A stretch of DNA of 62,004 nt from Asanoa iriomotensis (GTDB lineage Bacteria > Actinomycetota > Actinomycetes > Mycobacteriales > Micromonosporaceae). The position numbers were made by a program, and so were the translations under genes. Positions 43,832-52,278 of the stretch are shown piece after piece. How positions within the stretch are numbered: the stretch's first letter is position 1; each line of letters opens with the position of its first letter. Below the pieces are notes generated by a model that was given only the letters and a program-made list of their open reading frames with translations, did not search any database and had not been told where the DNA came from. The stretch lies in contig NZ_BONC01000046.1 in assembly GCF_016862515.1 (NCBI RefSeq), forward strand, positions 1 through 62,004, given 5' to 3'.

Positions 43832-45103
43832 ATGACCACGGCCACTGCGCTCACCCCTGAAGACGAACACTCCTCACCACTACAATCGGTGGTTGTCCAA
43901 GCACGCACGCGTGTGGGGGTGAGGGCGCTGAGCAGCAACCGTGCTGTCAGCGGCGTCGGCACCGGCAGTGGTGCCGACACGCGACTGGCCGTCGAAGCAG
44001 CGGTCGACGAGGCATTCCGCCCGCTGGAGGGCCGAGAGCCCGATCTGGTGTTGGTGTACGCCTCTGTCCGGTATGACCTACCGACTGTCCTGAAGACCGT
44101 GACCGCCGCCGCCGGGTCGGCGGTGATCGCCGGCGCGACGACGTCCGGCCAGCTCGAGGGCGGCCGGCTGATCGAGCCGGGCGAGGGCATCGCCGTGCTC
44201 GCGCTCGCCGGGGGCGGCTACCGGTTCGGCCTCGGTCACGCCACCGGCGTGCAGGCCGACGCCACCCGCGCCGGGCGGGCGCTCGCCCGGGCGGCGCTGG
44301 ACGCCGCGGGGCCGGTCCGCTCGCCGCACGAGGCGGTCCTGATCTTCTCCGACGGCCTGGCCGGCGACCAGCAGGAGCTGCTCAACGGCATCCACAAGGT
44401 GACCGGCTTCCAGATCCCCGTGGTCGGCGGAGCGGCGGCCGACGACCGGAGCCTGGCCGAGACGTTCGTGTTCGCCGGCGACCGGGTGCTGCGCGACGCA
44501 GCGGTGGCCGTCTGGATCGGCTCCGACCGCCCGCTACACGTCGCGGGCGGGCACGGCTGGCAGCCGACGAGCCTGCCGCTGATGCTCAGCGACGTCGACG
44601 GCCAGGTCGTCAAGGAACTGGGCGGGCGTCCGGCGCGCGAGGTCTTCTGGGAGAACTTCCGGCCCCGCGGCGGTCCCGACACCAAGCTCTACAAGAAGGC
44701 CGGCGGCTACCACTCCGAGCACGCGTTCGGGCTCATCCAACCCGACGGCTCGCTGCTGATCCGTGGCGCGTTCATCGACAGCGACGGCAACCTGCGCACG
44801 TTCTCGCCGATGCCGCCGTACTCGGCCGTCCAGGTGGTCTCCTGCGCGCCCGACGACCTCCTGGAGGTCGGTGAGCAGGTGGTGGACTCCGTCGTCCGCG
44901 ACGAGGAGGCGTCCGTGGTGCTGGTCTTCGACTGCGTGGCCCGGCTCGACATCCTGGGCGAGCGCGGCCACGAGGAGGTGCGCCGCCTGCAGCAGGCCGC
45001 CCGCGGCGCGCGGACGTTCGGCTACTACACCTACGGCGAGTTCGCCCGGACCACCGGCGTCGCCGGCTACCACAACGCCACCATCGCGGCGTTGGCCCTC
45101 TGA
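43832..45103 (+). CDS. FIST-domain sensor protein
   Basis: A 423-residue protein made of FIST_N (about residues 50-230) and FIST_C (about 240-400) domains. Visible blocks are DLVLVYASVRYDLPTVLK, GATTSGQLEGGRL, VLIFSDGLAGDQQELLNG, VVGGAAADDRSLAETFVF and FGYYTYGEFARTTGVAGYHNATI. FIST proteins are thought to sense small molecules such as amino acids and often neighbour signalling genes. The GGDEF-EAL gene starts 7 bases later, so they are probably one signalling unit. No membrane segment is seen, so the sensor is cytoplasmic. The ATG at 43832 is the first good start after the hairpin. Confidence 0.9.
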   Translation: MTTATALTPEDEHSSPLQSVVVQARTRVGVRALSSNRAVSGVGTGSGADTRLAVEAAVDEAFRPLEGREPDLVLVYASVRYDLPTVLKTVTAAAGSAVIAGATTSGQLEGGRLIEPGEGIAVLALAGGGYRFGLGHATGVQADATRAGRALARAALDAAGPVRSPHEAVLIFSDGLAGDQQELLNGIHKVTGFQIPVVGGAAADDRSLAETFVFAGDRVLRDAAVAVWIGSDRPLHVAGGHGWQPTSLPLMLSDVDGQVVKELGGRPAREVFWENFRPRGGPDTKLYKKAGGYHSEHAFGLIQPDGSLLIRGAFIDSDGNLRTFSPMPPYSAVQVVSCAPDDLLEVGEQVVDSVVRDEEASVVLVFDCVARLDILGERGHEEVRRLQQAARGARTFGYYTYGEFARTTGVAGYHNATIAALAL

Positions 45104-45110
45104 CCGCCCG

Positions 45111-47438
45111 ATGGTGGCTTACGGGGACGCACAGGCACCCCGCTTCGACTCGGAAGCGGAGACGATGCGGGCTGCCCTTTCCCGGGCGGAGGGCGCGGCC
45201 GCGGCGGCGTACCGGGACACCGCCCGGCTCATCCGGCTGCTGACGGTGATCGGCACGCCGTCGTCGCCGGGCCGGCTGATCGACCGCACGCTCACCGTGC
45301 TCTCCGAGGTGTTCGCGGCCGACGTCGTGTGCATCGCCGAGGCCATCGACGACCGGTTGTTCGTCACCGCGTCGTGCGGGCTGCCCGAGGACGACCCGGC
45401 GTTCACCACCGGCTGGGCGGTCGGGCCGACGGCCCGCCGGGTGATCAACTCCGGCAGCGCGGCGGCCCGGCACGGCGTGCCGCCCGAGGACCTGCCGCCG
45501 CCGTTGCGCGACGTCACGACCTCCTCCGCGGCCTGGATACCCCTGTCCGGCGTGGGCTCCGAGTACGCCGGCGACCTGCTCGTGCTCTACCGCAGCGGCG
45601 GCGACCTGTTCACGCCGGCCGACCTGCAGGTGCTGCTCTCGATGGCGTACCGGATGTACTCGGCCGTCGAGGCGCGCGAGCGCGGCGCCGCCATCGAACG
45701 GCTCGCCCAGGCCGGCCCGGGGCTCGCCCGCCACCTCGACGTCGGCTCGCTGCTCGACGACGCGGTGCTGCTGCTGCGCGAGCTGACCGGCACCGACTCC
45801 ACCTGGATCCTGACCGTCCGCGACGAGCTCGCCGAGGTGTCGGCGGCCGCCGACACCGGTGAGGACTCCGGCAAGCGCTGGCCGATCCCGGCCGCCGACC
45901 TGCCGGGCTGGAGCAGGCTGTCGACCGGCGAGGCGTACGTCGGCCCCGGCGACGACGAGGACCCGATGATGCTCGTCCCGGTGATGCGCGACGGCGGCGT
46001 GATCGCCGTGCTGGCCGCCAAGGGCCGGCGCGCCCGGTCGTTCAGCAAGTCCGCGGTCGAGGTGGCCATGGTGCTGGCCAGCTACCTGAGCGTCGCGATC
46101 AGCAACGGAGAGCTCTACCGCCGGCTCAAGGCCCGCGAGCAGGAGCTGCACCGGCGCGCGTCGCGCGACCCGCTGACCGGCCTCGCCAACCGGATGACCG
46201 CCGCGCAGCGCATCGACGAGACGCTGGCCGACTCGCCGACGGGGGCGGCCGGGCTGCTCTTCTTCGACCTCGACAAGTTCAAGGCGGTCAACGACCGGCT
46301 CGGCCACGAAGCCGGCGACGAGTTGATCCAGCAGGTGGCGCAGCGGCTGCGCAAGGTCGTCCGGCCGGGTGACATGCTGGCCCGGTTCGGCGGTGACGAG
46401 TTCGTCCTGCTGATCAACGGCGCGTCCGACCTGACCGACCTCACCGACATGGGCCGCCGGATCCAGGCGGCGCTGGCCGACGACTTCCCGCTGCGCGGCG
46501 AGCGGGTCGAGGTCACGGCGAGCATCGGCGCCGTGCTCGGCCGGCGGGGCACCGCCACGGCCAGCGCGATGCTGCGCGACGCCGACGCCGCCATGTACGC
46601 GGCCAAGGCCCGCGGCACCGGCCGGTTGGAGGTCTTCGACGACGAGGCCTCGCACCGCTCGATCGACCGGCTCGACCTGCGTTCGGACCTGTCCGAGGCA
46701 CTCGACCGGGGCCAGCTCTCGGTGGTCTACCAGCCGATGGTGGAGCTCAAGAGCAACACGATCCGCTCGTTCGAGGCACTGGCCCGGTGGCGGCATCCGG
46801 AACGCGGCAACGTGCCGCCCGACGAGTTCATCCCGCTGGCCGAGGAGACCGGCGCGATCGTGCCGATCGGTGCCTGGGTGCTCGACCAGGCGTGCCGGCA
46901 GCTCGCGGCGTGGCAGCGGGAGTTCCCCGAGGCCCGCCTGACGATGGGCGTCAACATCTCGGCGGTGCAGCTCGAACGCGGGCACGGCGACCTGCTCGAC
47001 GTGATCCGCTCGGCCGGGGTGAACCCCTCCGACATCTGGCTCGAGGTCACCGAGCACATGGACACCGCGGAGGACATCTCGTCGCAGGTCAGCGCGCTGC
47101 GCGAGGCCGGGGTGCACTTCGCGCTCGACGACTTCGGCATGTCGTACTCCAGCCTGGCCTACCTCCAGCGGTTCCCCGTCGAGGGGCTGAAGATCGACCG
47201 GGCGTTCGTGGCCGCGATGAACGAGGACCAGAACAACGGCCGCGGCATCGTCCGCGCCATCATGGCGGTGGCCGACTCGCTGTCGATGAAGGCGTTCGCC
47301 GAGGGCATCGAGACCCAGGCCCAGCTCGACGCCTTGCTCGACCTCGGCTGCGGCTTCGGCCAGGGCTACCTGCTCTCCCCGCCACTATCGGTGGAACGGT
47401 CCACCGACGCGCTGCGGGCACAGCGTGACAGGTCCTAG
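45111..47438 (+). CDS. GAF-GGDEF-EAL protein for cyclic di-GMP turnover
   Basis: A 775-residue cytoplasmic protein. Two GAF-like domains (about 50-200 and 210-340) are followed by GGDEF (about 345-505) and EAL (about 520-765). The synthase site RFGGDEFVLL is intact and RPGD five residues before it is the classical inhibitory I-site. The phosphodiesterase site also looks intact: EAL in SFEALARWRHP, MGVNIS, LEVTEH, ALDDFGMSYSSL, LKIDRAF, AFAEGIET and GQGYLLSPPL. Both activities could work, with the GAF domains or the neighbouring FIST protein shifting the balance. It starts 7 bases after the FIST gene. The ATG at 45111 has no clear ribosome site, which fits coupled translation. Confidence 0.93.
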   Translation: MVAYGDAQAPRFDSEAETMRAALSRAEGAAAAAYRDTARLIRLLTVIGTPSSPGRLIDRTLTVLSEVFAADVVCIAEAIDDRLFVTASCGLPEDDPAFTTGWAVGPTARRVINSGSAAARHGVPPEDLPPPLRDVTTSSAAWIPLSGVGSEYAGDLLVLYRSGGDLFTPADLQVLLSMAYRMYSAVEARERGAAIERLAQAGPGLARHLDVGSLLDDAVLLLRELTGTDSTWILTVRDELAEVSAAADTGEDSGKRWPIPAADLPGWSRLSTGEAYVGPGDDEDPMMLVPVMRDGGVIAVLAAKGRRARSFSKSAVEVAMVLASYLSVAISNGELYRRLKAREQELHRRASRDPLTGLANRMTAAQRIDETLADSPTGAAGLLFFDLDKFKAVNDRLGHEAGDELIQQVAQRLRKVVRPGDMLARFGGDEFVLLINGASDLTDLTDMGRRIQAALADDFPLRGERVEVTASIGAVLGRRGTATASAMLRDADAAMYAAKARGTGRLEVFDDEASHRSIDRLDLRSDLSEALDRGQLSVVYQPMVELKSNTIRSFEALARWRHPERGNVPPDEFIPLAEETGAIVPIGAWVLDQACRQLAAWQREFPEARLTMGVNISAVQLERGHGDLLDVIRSAGVNPSDIWLEVTEHMDTAEDISSQVSALREAGVHFALDDFGMSYSSLAYLQRFPVEGLKIDRAFVAAMNEDQNNGRGIVRAIMAVADSLSMKAFAEGIETQAQLDALLDLGCGFGQGYLLSPPLSVERSTDALRAQRDRS

Positions 47439-47442
47439 CCTG

Positions 47443-48726
47443 TCAGCGGTGCGCGACGATCCGGTCCCAGGCACTGGGTGGCTCGATCGCGGCGTCGGCG
47501 TGCAGGGCGGTGGTGACCGGCTTCCCGGTCCCGGTGGTCACCTGGCCGTGCGTGGCGCCGGCGGCGATCCCGGCCGGCAGCACGGGAATCTCGGCCTTCA
47601 ACGGCACCTCGAGACCCGGCCAGCCGACCACCTCGATCGCCTCGGTCGCCCGCAACGTCGTGCCGGCGCCCAGCGGAGAGCGCACGGTGGCGACCTGCTC
47701 GCCGGCCTCGACCAGCGTGTGCACGTCGAGCGCAGCCGTCGTCGCCCGCAGCAGTGAACGCGTCGCGGCGAACACGCGGTCGAGTTGCACGGGCGTGTCC
47801 GCGCCGGGCTGGCCGAGCACCGCGCCGACGATCCGGATCTGGCGCCCGCCGACCTTGACCACGGCCGCGAACGAGAGGCACCCGCCCGCCTCGTCGGTCG
47901 AACCGGTCTTGACGCCGACGACGCCGTCCCGACCGACCAGTTCGTTGTAGTTCTCGACCCTGCCGGCGACCGGGATCGTCGCCTGCTTCTGCTTGACGAT
48001 CTCCGCGAAGGCCGGCAGCCGCATCGCCTTGCTCGCGAGGATCACCTGGTCGCGCGCGGTGCTCACGGTCTTCGCGTCGAGGCCCGACGGATCGCTGTAA
48101 TGCGTGTCGGTCATCCCGAGGTCGGCCGCGGTCTCGTTCATCTTGTCGGCGAACGCCTCCTCGCCGCCGGCGTCCCAGTCGGCGAGGACGCGGGCCATGT
48201 TGTTCGCGGACGGGAGCAGCAGGGCCTGCAGCGCCTGCCGCTCGGTGATCACCTCGCCGGCCTCGACCCCGACCAGCGACTCACCCCGTCGCTTCTCCGC
48301 CGGGTACGCGGCGGCGCGCTCGGCGCTGACCGTCAGCTTCGGGCCCTGCTCGCCGGCCTTGAGCGGATGCTCGGTGAGGATGACGTACGCCGTCATGACC
48401 TTGGCAACGCTCCCGATCGGCAGCGGCGTCGCGTCGCCCGAGGTGCCGACCGTGCCGACGCCCTCGACCGTGATCATCGCCTGGCCGTGAGCCGGCCAGG
48501 GCAGCTTCGGCGCCTTGCCCGGGATCGTCATGGTCGTGGGCAGGGTCAGCTCGACAGTCGGGGCGGGCAGCGCCGCGCGCAGCGGTGCGACCGCGTAGCC
48601 CACCCCGGCGAGCAGCAGGAGCGTCAGCAGCACGCCGACGAGCCACGGCCAGCGGCGCCTGCGCCGGATCGGTGGCGCCACGCGGCCGATCACCATCGTC
48701 GGCGCGTCACCAATGTCGTACGACAA
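47443..48726 (-). CDS. D-alanyl-D-alanine carboxypeptidase (low-molecular-weight PBP)
   Basis: A 427-residue serine peptidase that trims the terminal D-Ala from peptidoglycan stem peptides. Motifs: SxxK in PIGSVAKVMTA, SxN in LPSANNMARVL and KTG in VGVKTGSTDEAGG. One N-terminal membrane anchor (about residues 25-50), then the catalytic domain, then a C-terminal domain with LDVHTLVEAGEQVATVRSPLG. The TTG at 48726 is chosen because GGGGAGGG stands 6 bases upstream. Only 4 bases separate its stop from that of the convergent GGDEF-EAL gene. Peptidases of this type regulate crosslinking and cell shape. Confidence 0.92.
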   Translation of the reverse strand: MSYDIGDAPTMVIGRVAPPIRRRRRWPWLVGVLLTLLLLAGVGYAVAPLRAALPAPTVELTLPTTMTIPGKAPKLPWPAHGQAMITVEGVGTVGTSGDATPLPIGSVAKVMTAYVILTEHPLKAGEQGPKLTVSAERAAAYPAEKRRGESLVGVEAGEVITERQALQALLLPSANNMARVLADWDAGGEEAFADKMNETAADLGMTDTHYSDPSGLDAKTVSTARDQVILASKAMRLPAFAEIVKQKQATIPVAGRVENYNELVGRDGVVGVKTGSTDEAGGCLSFAAVVKVGGRQIRIVGAVLGQPGADTPVQLDRVFAATRSLLRATTAALDVHTLVEAGEQVATVRSPLGAGTTLRATEAIEVVGWPGLEVPLKAEIPVLPAGIAAGATHGQVTTGTGKPVTTALHADAAIEPPSAWDRIVAHR

Positions 48727-48797
48727 TCTGGTCCCTCCCCCGTAACAGGCCCGCACCTATCTAAATGGGAGGGCGACGGTTCGCGCTGCCCCTGGTT

Positions 48798-49214
48798 TCA
48801 GGAGAAGGCGGTCGGCTGCGGGGCGAGGGTCAGCAGCGCCAAGAGACGGGCGGTCGCCGCGCGGGCCTCGATGTGCAGGCGGGCCACGTTGAGTCCGTCG
48901 TCGCCGAGCACGGCGAGCAGGGCGAGGTCACCGATCGCGTACACCGCGAAGTAGCCGCGCTGGTTGCGGATCGTGCACTCGCTGAACTCGCCCTGCCGCA
49001 GCGCCCCGGCGGTCGTCCGGCCGATGCCGTTGGCCGCCGCCGAGAGCGCCGCGAGGTCGTGTGGTTCGCTGTCGTTGCGCCCGAGGATGTCGTGCAGGAG
49101 CAACAGCCCGTCGACACCGGCGATGATGCAGCCACTGACCCCGCTGACCTGCTGCCGCAGGGCGGCTAGCTCGGCGCGGGCGGCGGCGTAGGGGTCCTGA
49201 GTCGTGCCAACCAC
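48798..49214 (-). CDS. Roadblock/LC7 domain protein (third of three)
   Basis: A 138-residue protein of the roadblock/LC7 fold: AELAALRQQVSGVSGCIIAGVDGLLLLH, then LAALSAAANGIGRTTAGALRQGEF, ECTIRNQRGYFAVYAIGDLALLAVLGDDGLN. Such proteins act as GTPase-activating or scaffold partners of small Ras-like GTPases (MglB and MglA) and are part of actinobacterial conservons. I start at the GTG at 49214, with GGAG upstream; an in-frame TTG lies 4 codons earlier. It follows two other roadblock-type genes on the same strand, with a 43-base gap after the middle one. Confidence 0.82.
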   Translation of the reverse strand: MVGTTQDPYAAARAELAALRQQVSGVSGCIIAGVDGLLLLHDILGRNDSEPHDLAALSAAANGIGRTTAGALRQGEFSECTIRNQRGYFAVYAIGDLALLAVLGDDGLNVARLHIEARAATARLLALLTLAPQPTAFS

Positions 49215-49257
49215 GGTGCTCTCCAACGAGATCGCTTACGGGTGCGGGCGCTGCGGG

Positions 49258-49692
49258 TCAGGTGGGCGACCCACCGATGCCGGCGTCCAGCTGCTTCATG
49301 ACCAGGCGCGCCTGGGCGACGAGCATGCCCATGTTGGCCGCGCGGCGGCAGACCGCTACGGCGACGAGGTCCTGGTTGGCGCTGCGCAGGAACACGTGCA
49401 CCAGGTTGTCGCTGTTGACGACGATCTCCTGGAAGTAGTGCCGCTCGCTCCGCACCCCCCGGCGGCGGTTGAAGAGGTCCTCGACCATCACTACGTTGCG
49501 ACCCTGGAACAGGTCGAACGTGGCCGCCGCCAGCAGGTCCAGCACCTCGCTCGGGTGGTCCTCCAGGGTCTCGACCGCGAGCAGCATGCCGGTCGACATG
49601 TCGACCAGACCCGCCGCCACGCATTCCGGGACGTTCGCCCGAAGGTCCCGGACCGTGTCGTACACGACCTCGGTCATGGTCCTGTCAGTCAT
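49258..49692 (-). CDS. Roadblock-like protein (second of three)
   Basis: A 144-residue protein with the same layout as its neighbours but more divergent: VRDLRANVPECVAAGLVDMSTGMLLAVETL, EVLDLLAAATFDLF, FQEIVVNSDNLVHVFLRSANQDLVAVAVC. The fold assignment is by pattern only. It starts at ATG 49692 with GGAAGG upstream. It lies 22 bases after the first roadblock gene and 43 bases before the third, so all three are probably one operon. No GTPase or histidine kinase gene is present beside them. Confidence 0.75.
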   Translation of the reverse strand: MTDRTMTEVVYDTVRDLRANVPECVAAGLVDMSTGMLLAVETLEDHPSEVLDLLAAATFDLFQGRNVVMVEDLFNRRRGVRSERHYFQEIVVNSDNLVHVFLRSANQDLVAVAVCRRAANMGMLVAQARLVMKQLDAGIGGSPT

Positions 49693-49714
49693 GGCATCGC
49701 CTTCCGTGCACCGG

Positions 49715-50089
49715 TCAGAGGTCTAGCTCGGCCTCTATGCGGCGCAGCTGGTGACGGGCCAGTCCGAGGTTGGCACGGGACTTGCTGAGGGACAGGTAAA
49801 GGAAAAGCGCCTCGCCGCTGCGGCGGGGCCGGATCAGGCGGATCAGGTGGATCTGGCTGTCGAGGGTGATCAGGATGTCCTCGATGCCGTCACTCATGCC
49901 GAGCATCTCGAGGGTGCGCATCTTGGCGCGCACCACGTCGGTGTTACCGGCCGCGGCGACCTGCATGTCCATCGTCGGCGCGCCGCCGAGCGTGCCAAGG
50001 GTGAGACCGCTGGTGTAGTCGACGAGGGCGACGCCGATCGCACCGTCGATCGCCATGGCCTCCTTCAGAGTGGCTTCGATGTTCCCCAC
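49715..50089 (-). CDS. Roadblock-like protein (first of three)
   Basis: A 124-residue protein: VGNIEATLKEAMAIDGAIGVALVDYTSGLTLGTLGG, then VVRAKMRTLEML, GIEDILITLDSQIHLIRLIRP and LFLYLSLSKSRANLGLARHQL. The pattern is a roadblock/LC7 fold. The GTG at 50089 has GGAGGAG upstream and is preferred; an overlapping reading to 50263 was rejected. It is the first gene of the three-gene set. A 318-base gap without a gene lies upstream, so a promoter is probably there. The partner is presumably a small GTPase encoded elsewhere. Confidence 0.78.
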   Translation of the reverse strand: MGNIEATLKEAMAIDGAIGVALVDYTSGLTLGTLGGAPTMDMQVAAAGNTDVVRAKMRTLEMLGMSDGIEDILITLDSQIHLIRLIRPRRSGEALFLYLSLSKSRANLGLARHQLRRIEAELDL

Positions 50090-50407
50090 GACTCTCCTCC
50101 ATGTGACCCCGTTGTCAGGCCCCGGGATTCGACTACGGATGGTGAGGAGTCTTCGCCGGCCCGGCTGCTCCTCATGGGGCCACGAACAGCGTTCCATGAC
50201 CGGGCCAGCTTTGCGAAAACCTGTCGAAGTATCGCCTGAGCAGGTAAGTGGGAGATCATCCACTCGGTCGATGTCCGAACGGCCGCCGATTTGTTAGCTC
50301 AAGATCGGCAGTCGCGATACGTATCAGTCACATTCCTGTTCGGAGCGAAGGCAGTCCGGTCGACGGGATCGCGGTGGGTAACCGCGGGACCTGTCAACGA
50401 GACCGCG
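50090..50407. other. Gene-free gap upstream of the roadblock operon
   Basis: I find no gene here. GATACGTATC at 50316-50325 is a perfect 10-base palindrome. It lies in the likely promoter area for the roadblock genes. Confidence 0.4.
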
Positions 50408-50998
50408 CTAGTCTGGCAGGGCCGCGCGGTCGATCGCGCCGTCGGGCGTACGCGGGAAGCGGTCCAACACCACCATTCTCGCCGGCACCCGTTGGGCGGG
50501 CAGCCGGTCGCGGAGGTAGTCCCGGAGAACCGCCGGCTCGGCGTGCCAGCCGGGCAGCAGCGTCAGATAGCCGACCAGGACGCTGGCGGGAGCCCGCCGG
50601 CGCACCACGACGGCACACTCCTCGACCTCGTCCGCCGCCGCCAACGCGGCCTCGGCGACCTCCGGGTCGGACCGGCCGCCGCGGATGCGGACGCTGGGCC
50701 GGCGCCGCTCCGGCACGCGCAGGACGTGCGCGAGCGGCACGCCCGCCTCGTGCAGCAGGGCCACGGACGGCGGAAGCCACAACGTGGTGTCGTGCGGCGG
50801 CGGCGCCAGGACCCGCGTCGGGACCAATCGCGGGTAGGTGGCGCGCAACAGGGCGCGGATCGTCCGCGGGTCGGCGTCGACGGCCACGGGAATGTCCCGC
50901 TCCGCGGCCCATCGCCTGACGGCGGGCAGTTCGTGCCCCCACTCCCGCAGCAGGTGCGGCCACCCGTCCCCAGGCAGCGCGACGCGCGACGATCCCAT
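50408..50998 (-). CDS. Protein with an orphan C-terminal adenylation-like domain
   Basis: A 196-residue protein. Residues about 100-196 match the C-terminal subdomain of acyl-CoA synthetases and peptide-synthetase adenylation domains: VRIRGGRSDPEVAEAAL, ECAVVVRRRAPASVLVGYL, LRDYLRDRLPAQRVPARMVVL and FPRTPDGAIDRAALP. The large N-terminal catalytic domain is absent. The catalytic Lys of the usual NGKVDR motif is replaced (DGAIDR), so it should not adenylate. The N-terminal 95 residues have no clear match. It might be a degenerate remnant or a protein-binding module. It diverges from the LacI gene, 159 bases away. Confidence 0.7.
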   Translation of the reverse strand: MGSSRVALPGDGWPHLLREWGHELPAVRRWAAERDIPVAVDADPRTIRALLRATYPRLVPTRVLAPPPHDTTLWLPPSVALLHEAGVPLAHVLRVPERRRPSVRIRGGRSDPEVAEAALAAADEVEECAVVVRRRAPASVLVGYLTLLPGWHAEPAVLRDYLRDRLPAQRVPARMVVLDRFPRTPDGAIDRAALPD

Positions 50999-51157
50999 TC
51001 CCCGTGACTCCCCTGTTGTGGCAAACGCCGGTAACTTTAGGTCACTGGACGACTACCGTCGGGTATCACACGATTCCGGCGTGTCACCACTAGTTCGACG
51101 GACGTCACTGCACGCGCGATAGGATCCGGCCGCGGGGACACATCGAGGAGGTCAGGA

Positions 51158-52165
51158 GTGGCGTTTCGCGGCGACCGGCCGCGGATCGGCCAGGTCGCGG
51201 AGCTCGCCGGAGTCAGCGCGACCACGGTGTCGCACGCGCTCAACGGGCGCCGGCCGGTGTCGGCGGAGACCCGGCAGCGGATCATGGACGCGATCGCGGA
51301 GCTCGGCTACCGGCCGAACGTGGTCGCGCGCGGCCTGCGGGCCGGCCGCAGCCTGACGATCGGGCTCGTGATCCCCGACATCACCAACCCGTTCTACCCG
51401 GTGCTGGCCCGCGGCGTGCAGGACGTGCTCGGCCCGGCGGGCTACGACGAGATCATCACCAACACCAACGGGGTACGCGACCTCGAGCGCGCCGCCCTCG
51501 ACAAGATGATCTCGCGGCAGGTCGACGGCGTCGCGTTCGCGGTCTTCCACACCCACGCCGACGACCTGCGGCCGGTGATCGACGCGCGGATCCCGGTGGT
51601 CCGGCTCGGCGGCCGGCAGTCGCTGCCCGGCGTCGATCTGGTGCACAGCGACGACGAGGGCGGCGCCCGTGCGGCCGTCGAGTACCTGATCCACAGTGGA
51701 TACCAGCGCATCGCCTTCATCTGTGGCCCGGCGGCCGAGGGTCCGGCCGCCGAGCGGGTCGCCGGCTACCGCGCCGCGCTGGCCGAGGCCGGCCTCGGTG
51801 CGGCGCGGAACATGGTGGTGCACACCGACTTCAGCCGCGCCGGCGGCGCGCACGGCGTGGAAAAGCTGATCCGGCAACGGAAACGGCCCGACGCGGTGCT
51901 GTGCGCCAACGACATGATGGCGATCGGCGCGCTGGACGCGGCCCGGGAACGCGGGTTGCGGGTGCCCGAGGACCTCGCTGTGATGGGCTTCGACGACATC
52001 GACGCGGCCAGCCTGGTGACGCCGGGGCTGACGACGATCGCCAACCCGGCCCGCGAGATCGGCATGGCCTGCGCCCGGCTGCTGCTCGACCGGATCGACG
52101 GTGCCGAGGGGCCAGCGCGCGAGATCGTGATTCCGACCCGGTTGGTCCGGCGTCAGTCCGCCTGA
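51158..52165 (+). CDS. LacI-family transcription regulator
   Basis: A 335-residue repressor. DNA-binding domain: PRIGQVAELAGVSATTVSHALNGRRPVSAETRQRIMDAIAELGYRP (HTH and hinge, read as one domain), followed by LacI-type periplasmic-binding-like effector domain starting TIGLVIPDITNPFYPVLARG. The C-terminal domain has AVMGFDDIDAASLVTPGLTTI. The GTG at 51158 has GAGG upstream. It is followed by the sugar-transport operon it probably controls, with a 113-base gap holding a promoter. The effector is presumably the imported sugar or a breakdown product. Confidence 0.92.
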   Translation: MAFRGDRPRIGQVAELAGVSATTVSHALNGRRPVSAETRQRIMDAIAELGYRPNVVARGLRAGRSLTIGLVIPDITNPFYPVLARGVQDVLGPAGYDEIITNTNGVRDLERAALDKMISRQVDGVAFAVFHTHADDLRPVIDARIPVVRLGGRQSLPGVDLVHSDDEGGARAAVEYLIHSGYQRIAFICGPAAEGPAAERVAGYRAALAEAGLGAARNMVVHTDFSRAGGAHGVEKLIRQRKRPDAVLCANDMMAIGALDAARERGLRVPEDLAVMGFDDIDAASLVTPGLTTIANPAREIGMACARLLLDRIDGAEGPAREIVIPTRLVRRQSA

Positions 52166-52186
52166 CCGCCGTCGATATCGAGCCTC

Positions 52187-52214
52187 TTGACTTCCTGTGT
52201 GTTGCGAGTAGATT
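52187..52214 (+). promoter_or_regulatory. Promoter candidate for the binding-protein operon
   Basis: TTGACT (52187-52192) and TAGATT (52209-52214) are 16 bases apart, a good SigA-type pair. The predicted transcript start near 52221 lies about 58 bases before the ATG of the binding-protein gene, and TTAACGATTTG follows at 52227, which might include part of a LacI-type operator. I did not find a clear full palindrome. Confidence 0.55.
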
Positions 52215-52278
52215 GCCGGTCAGTCTTAACGATTTGCTAGCCCGATAGATCCCCTTCGTCCAGCGGGAGGGCCAGACC

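Noticed and set aside
44772-47117. 781-residue open frame on the minus strand
   Set aside because: It is antisense to the FIST and GGDEF-EAL genes and shows no conserved motif.
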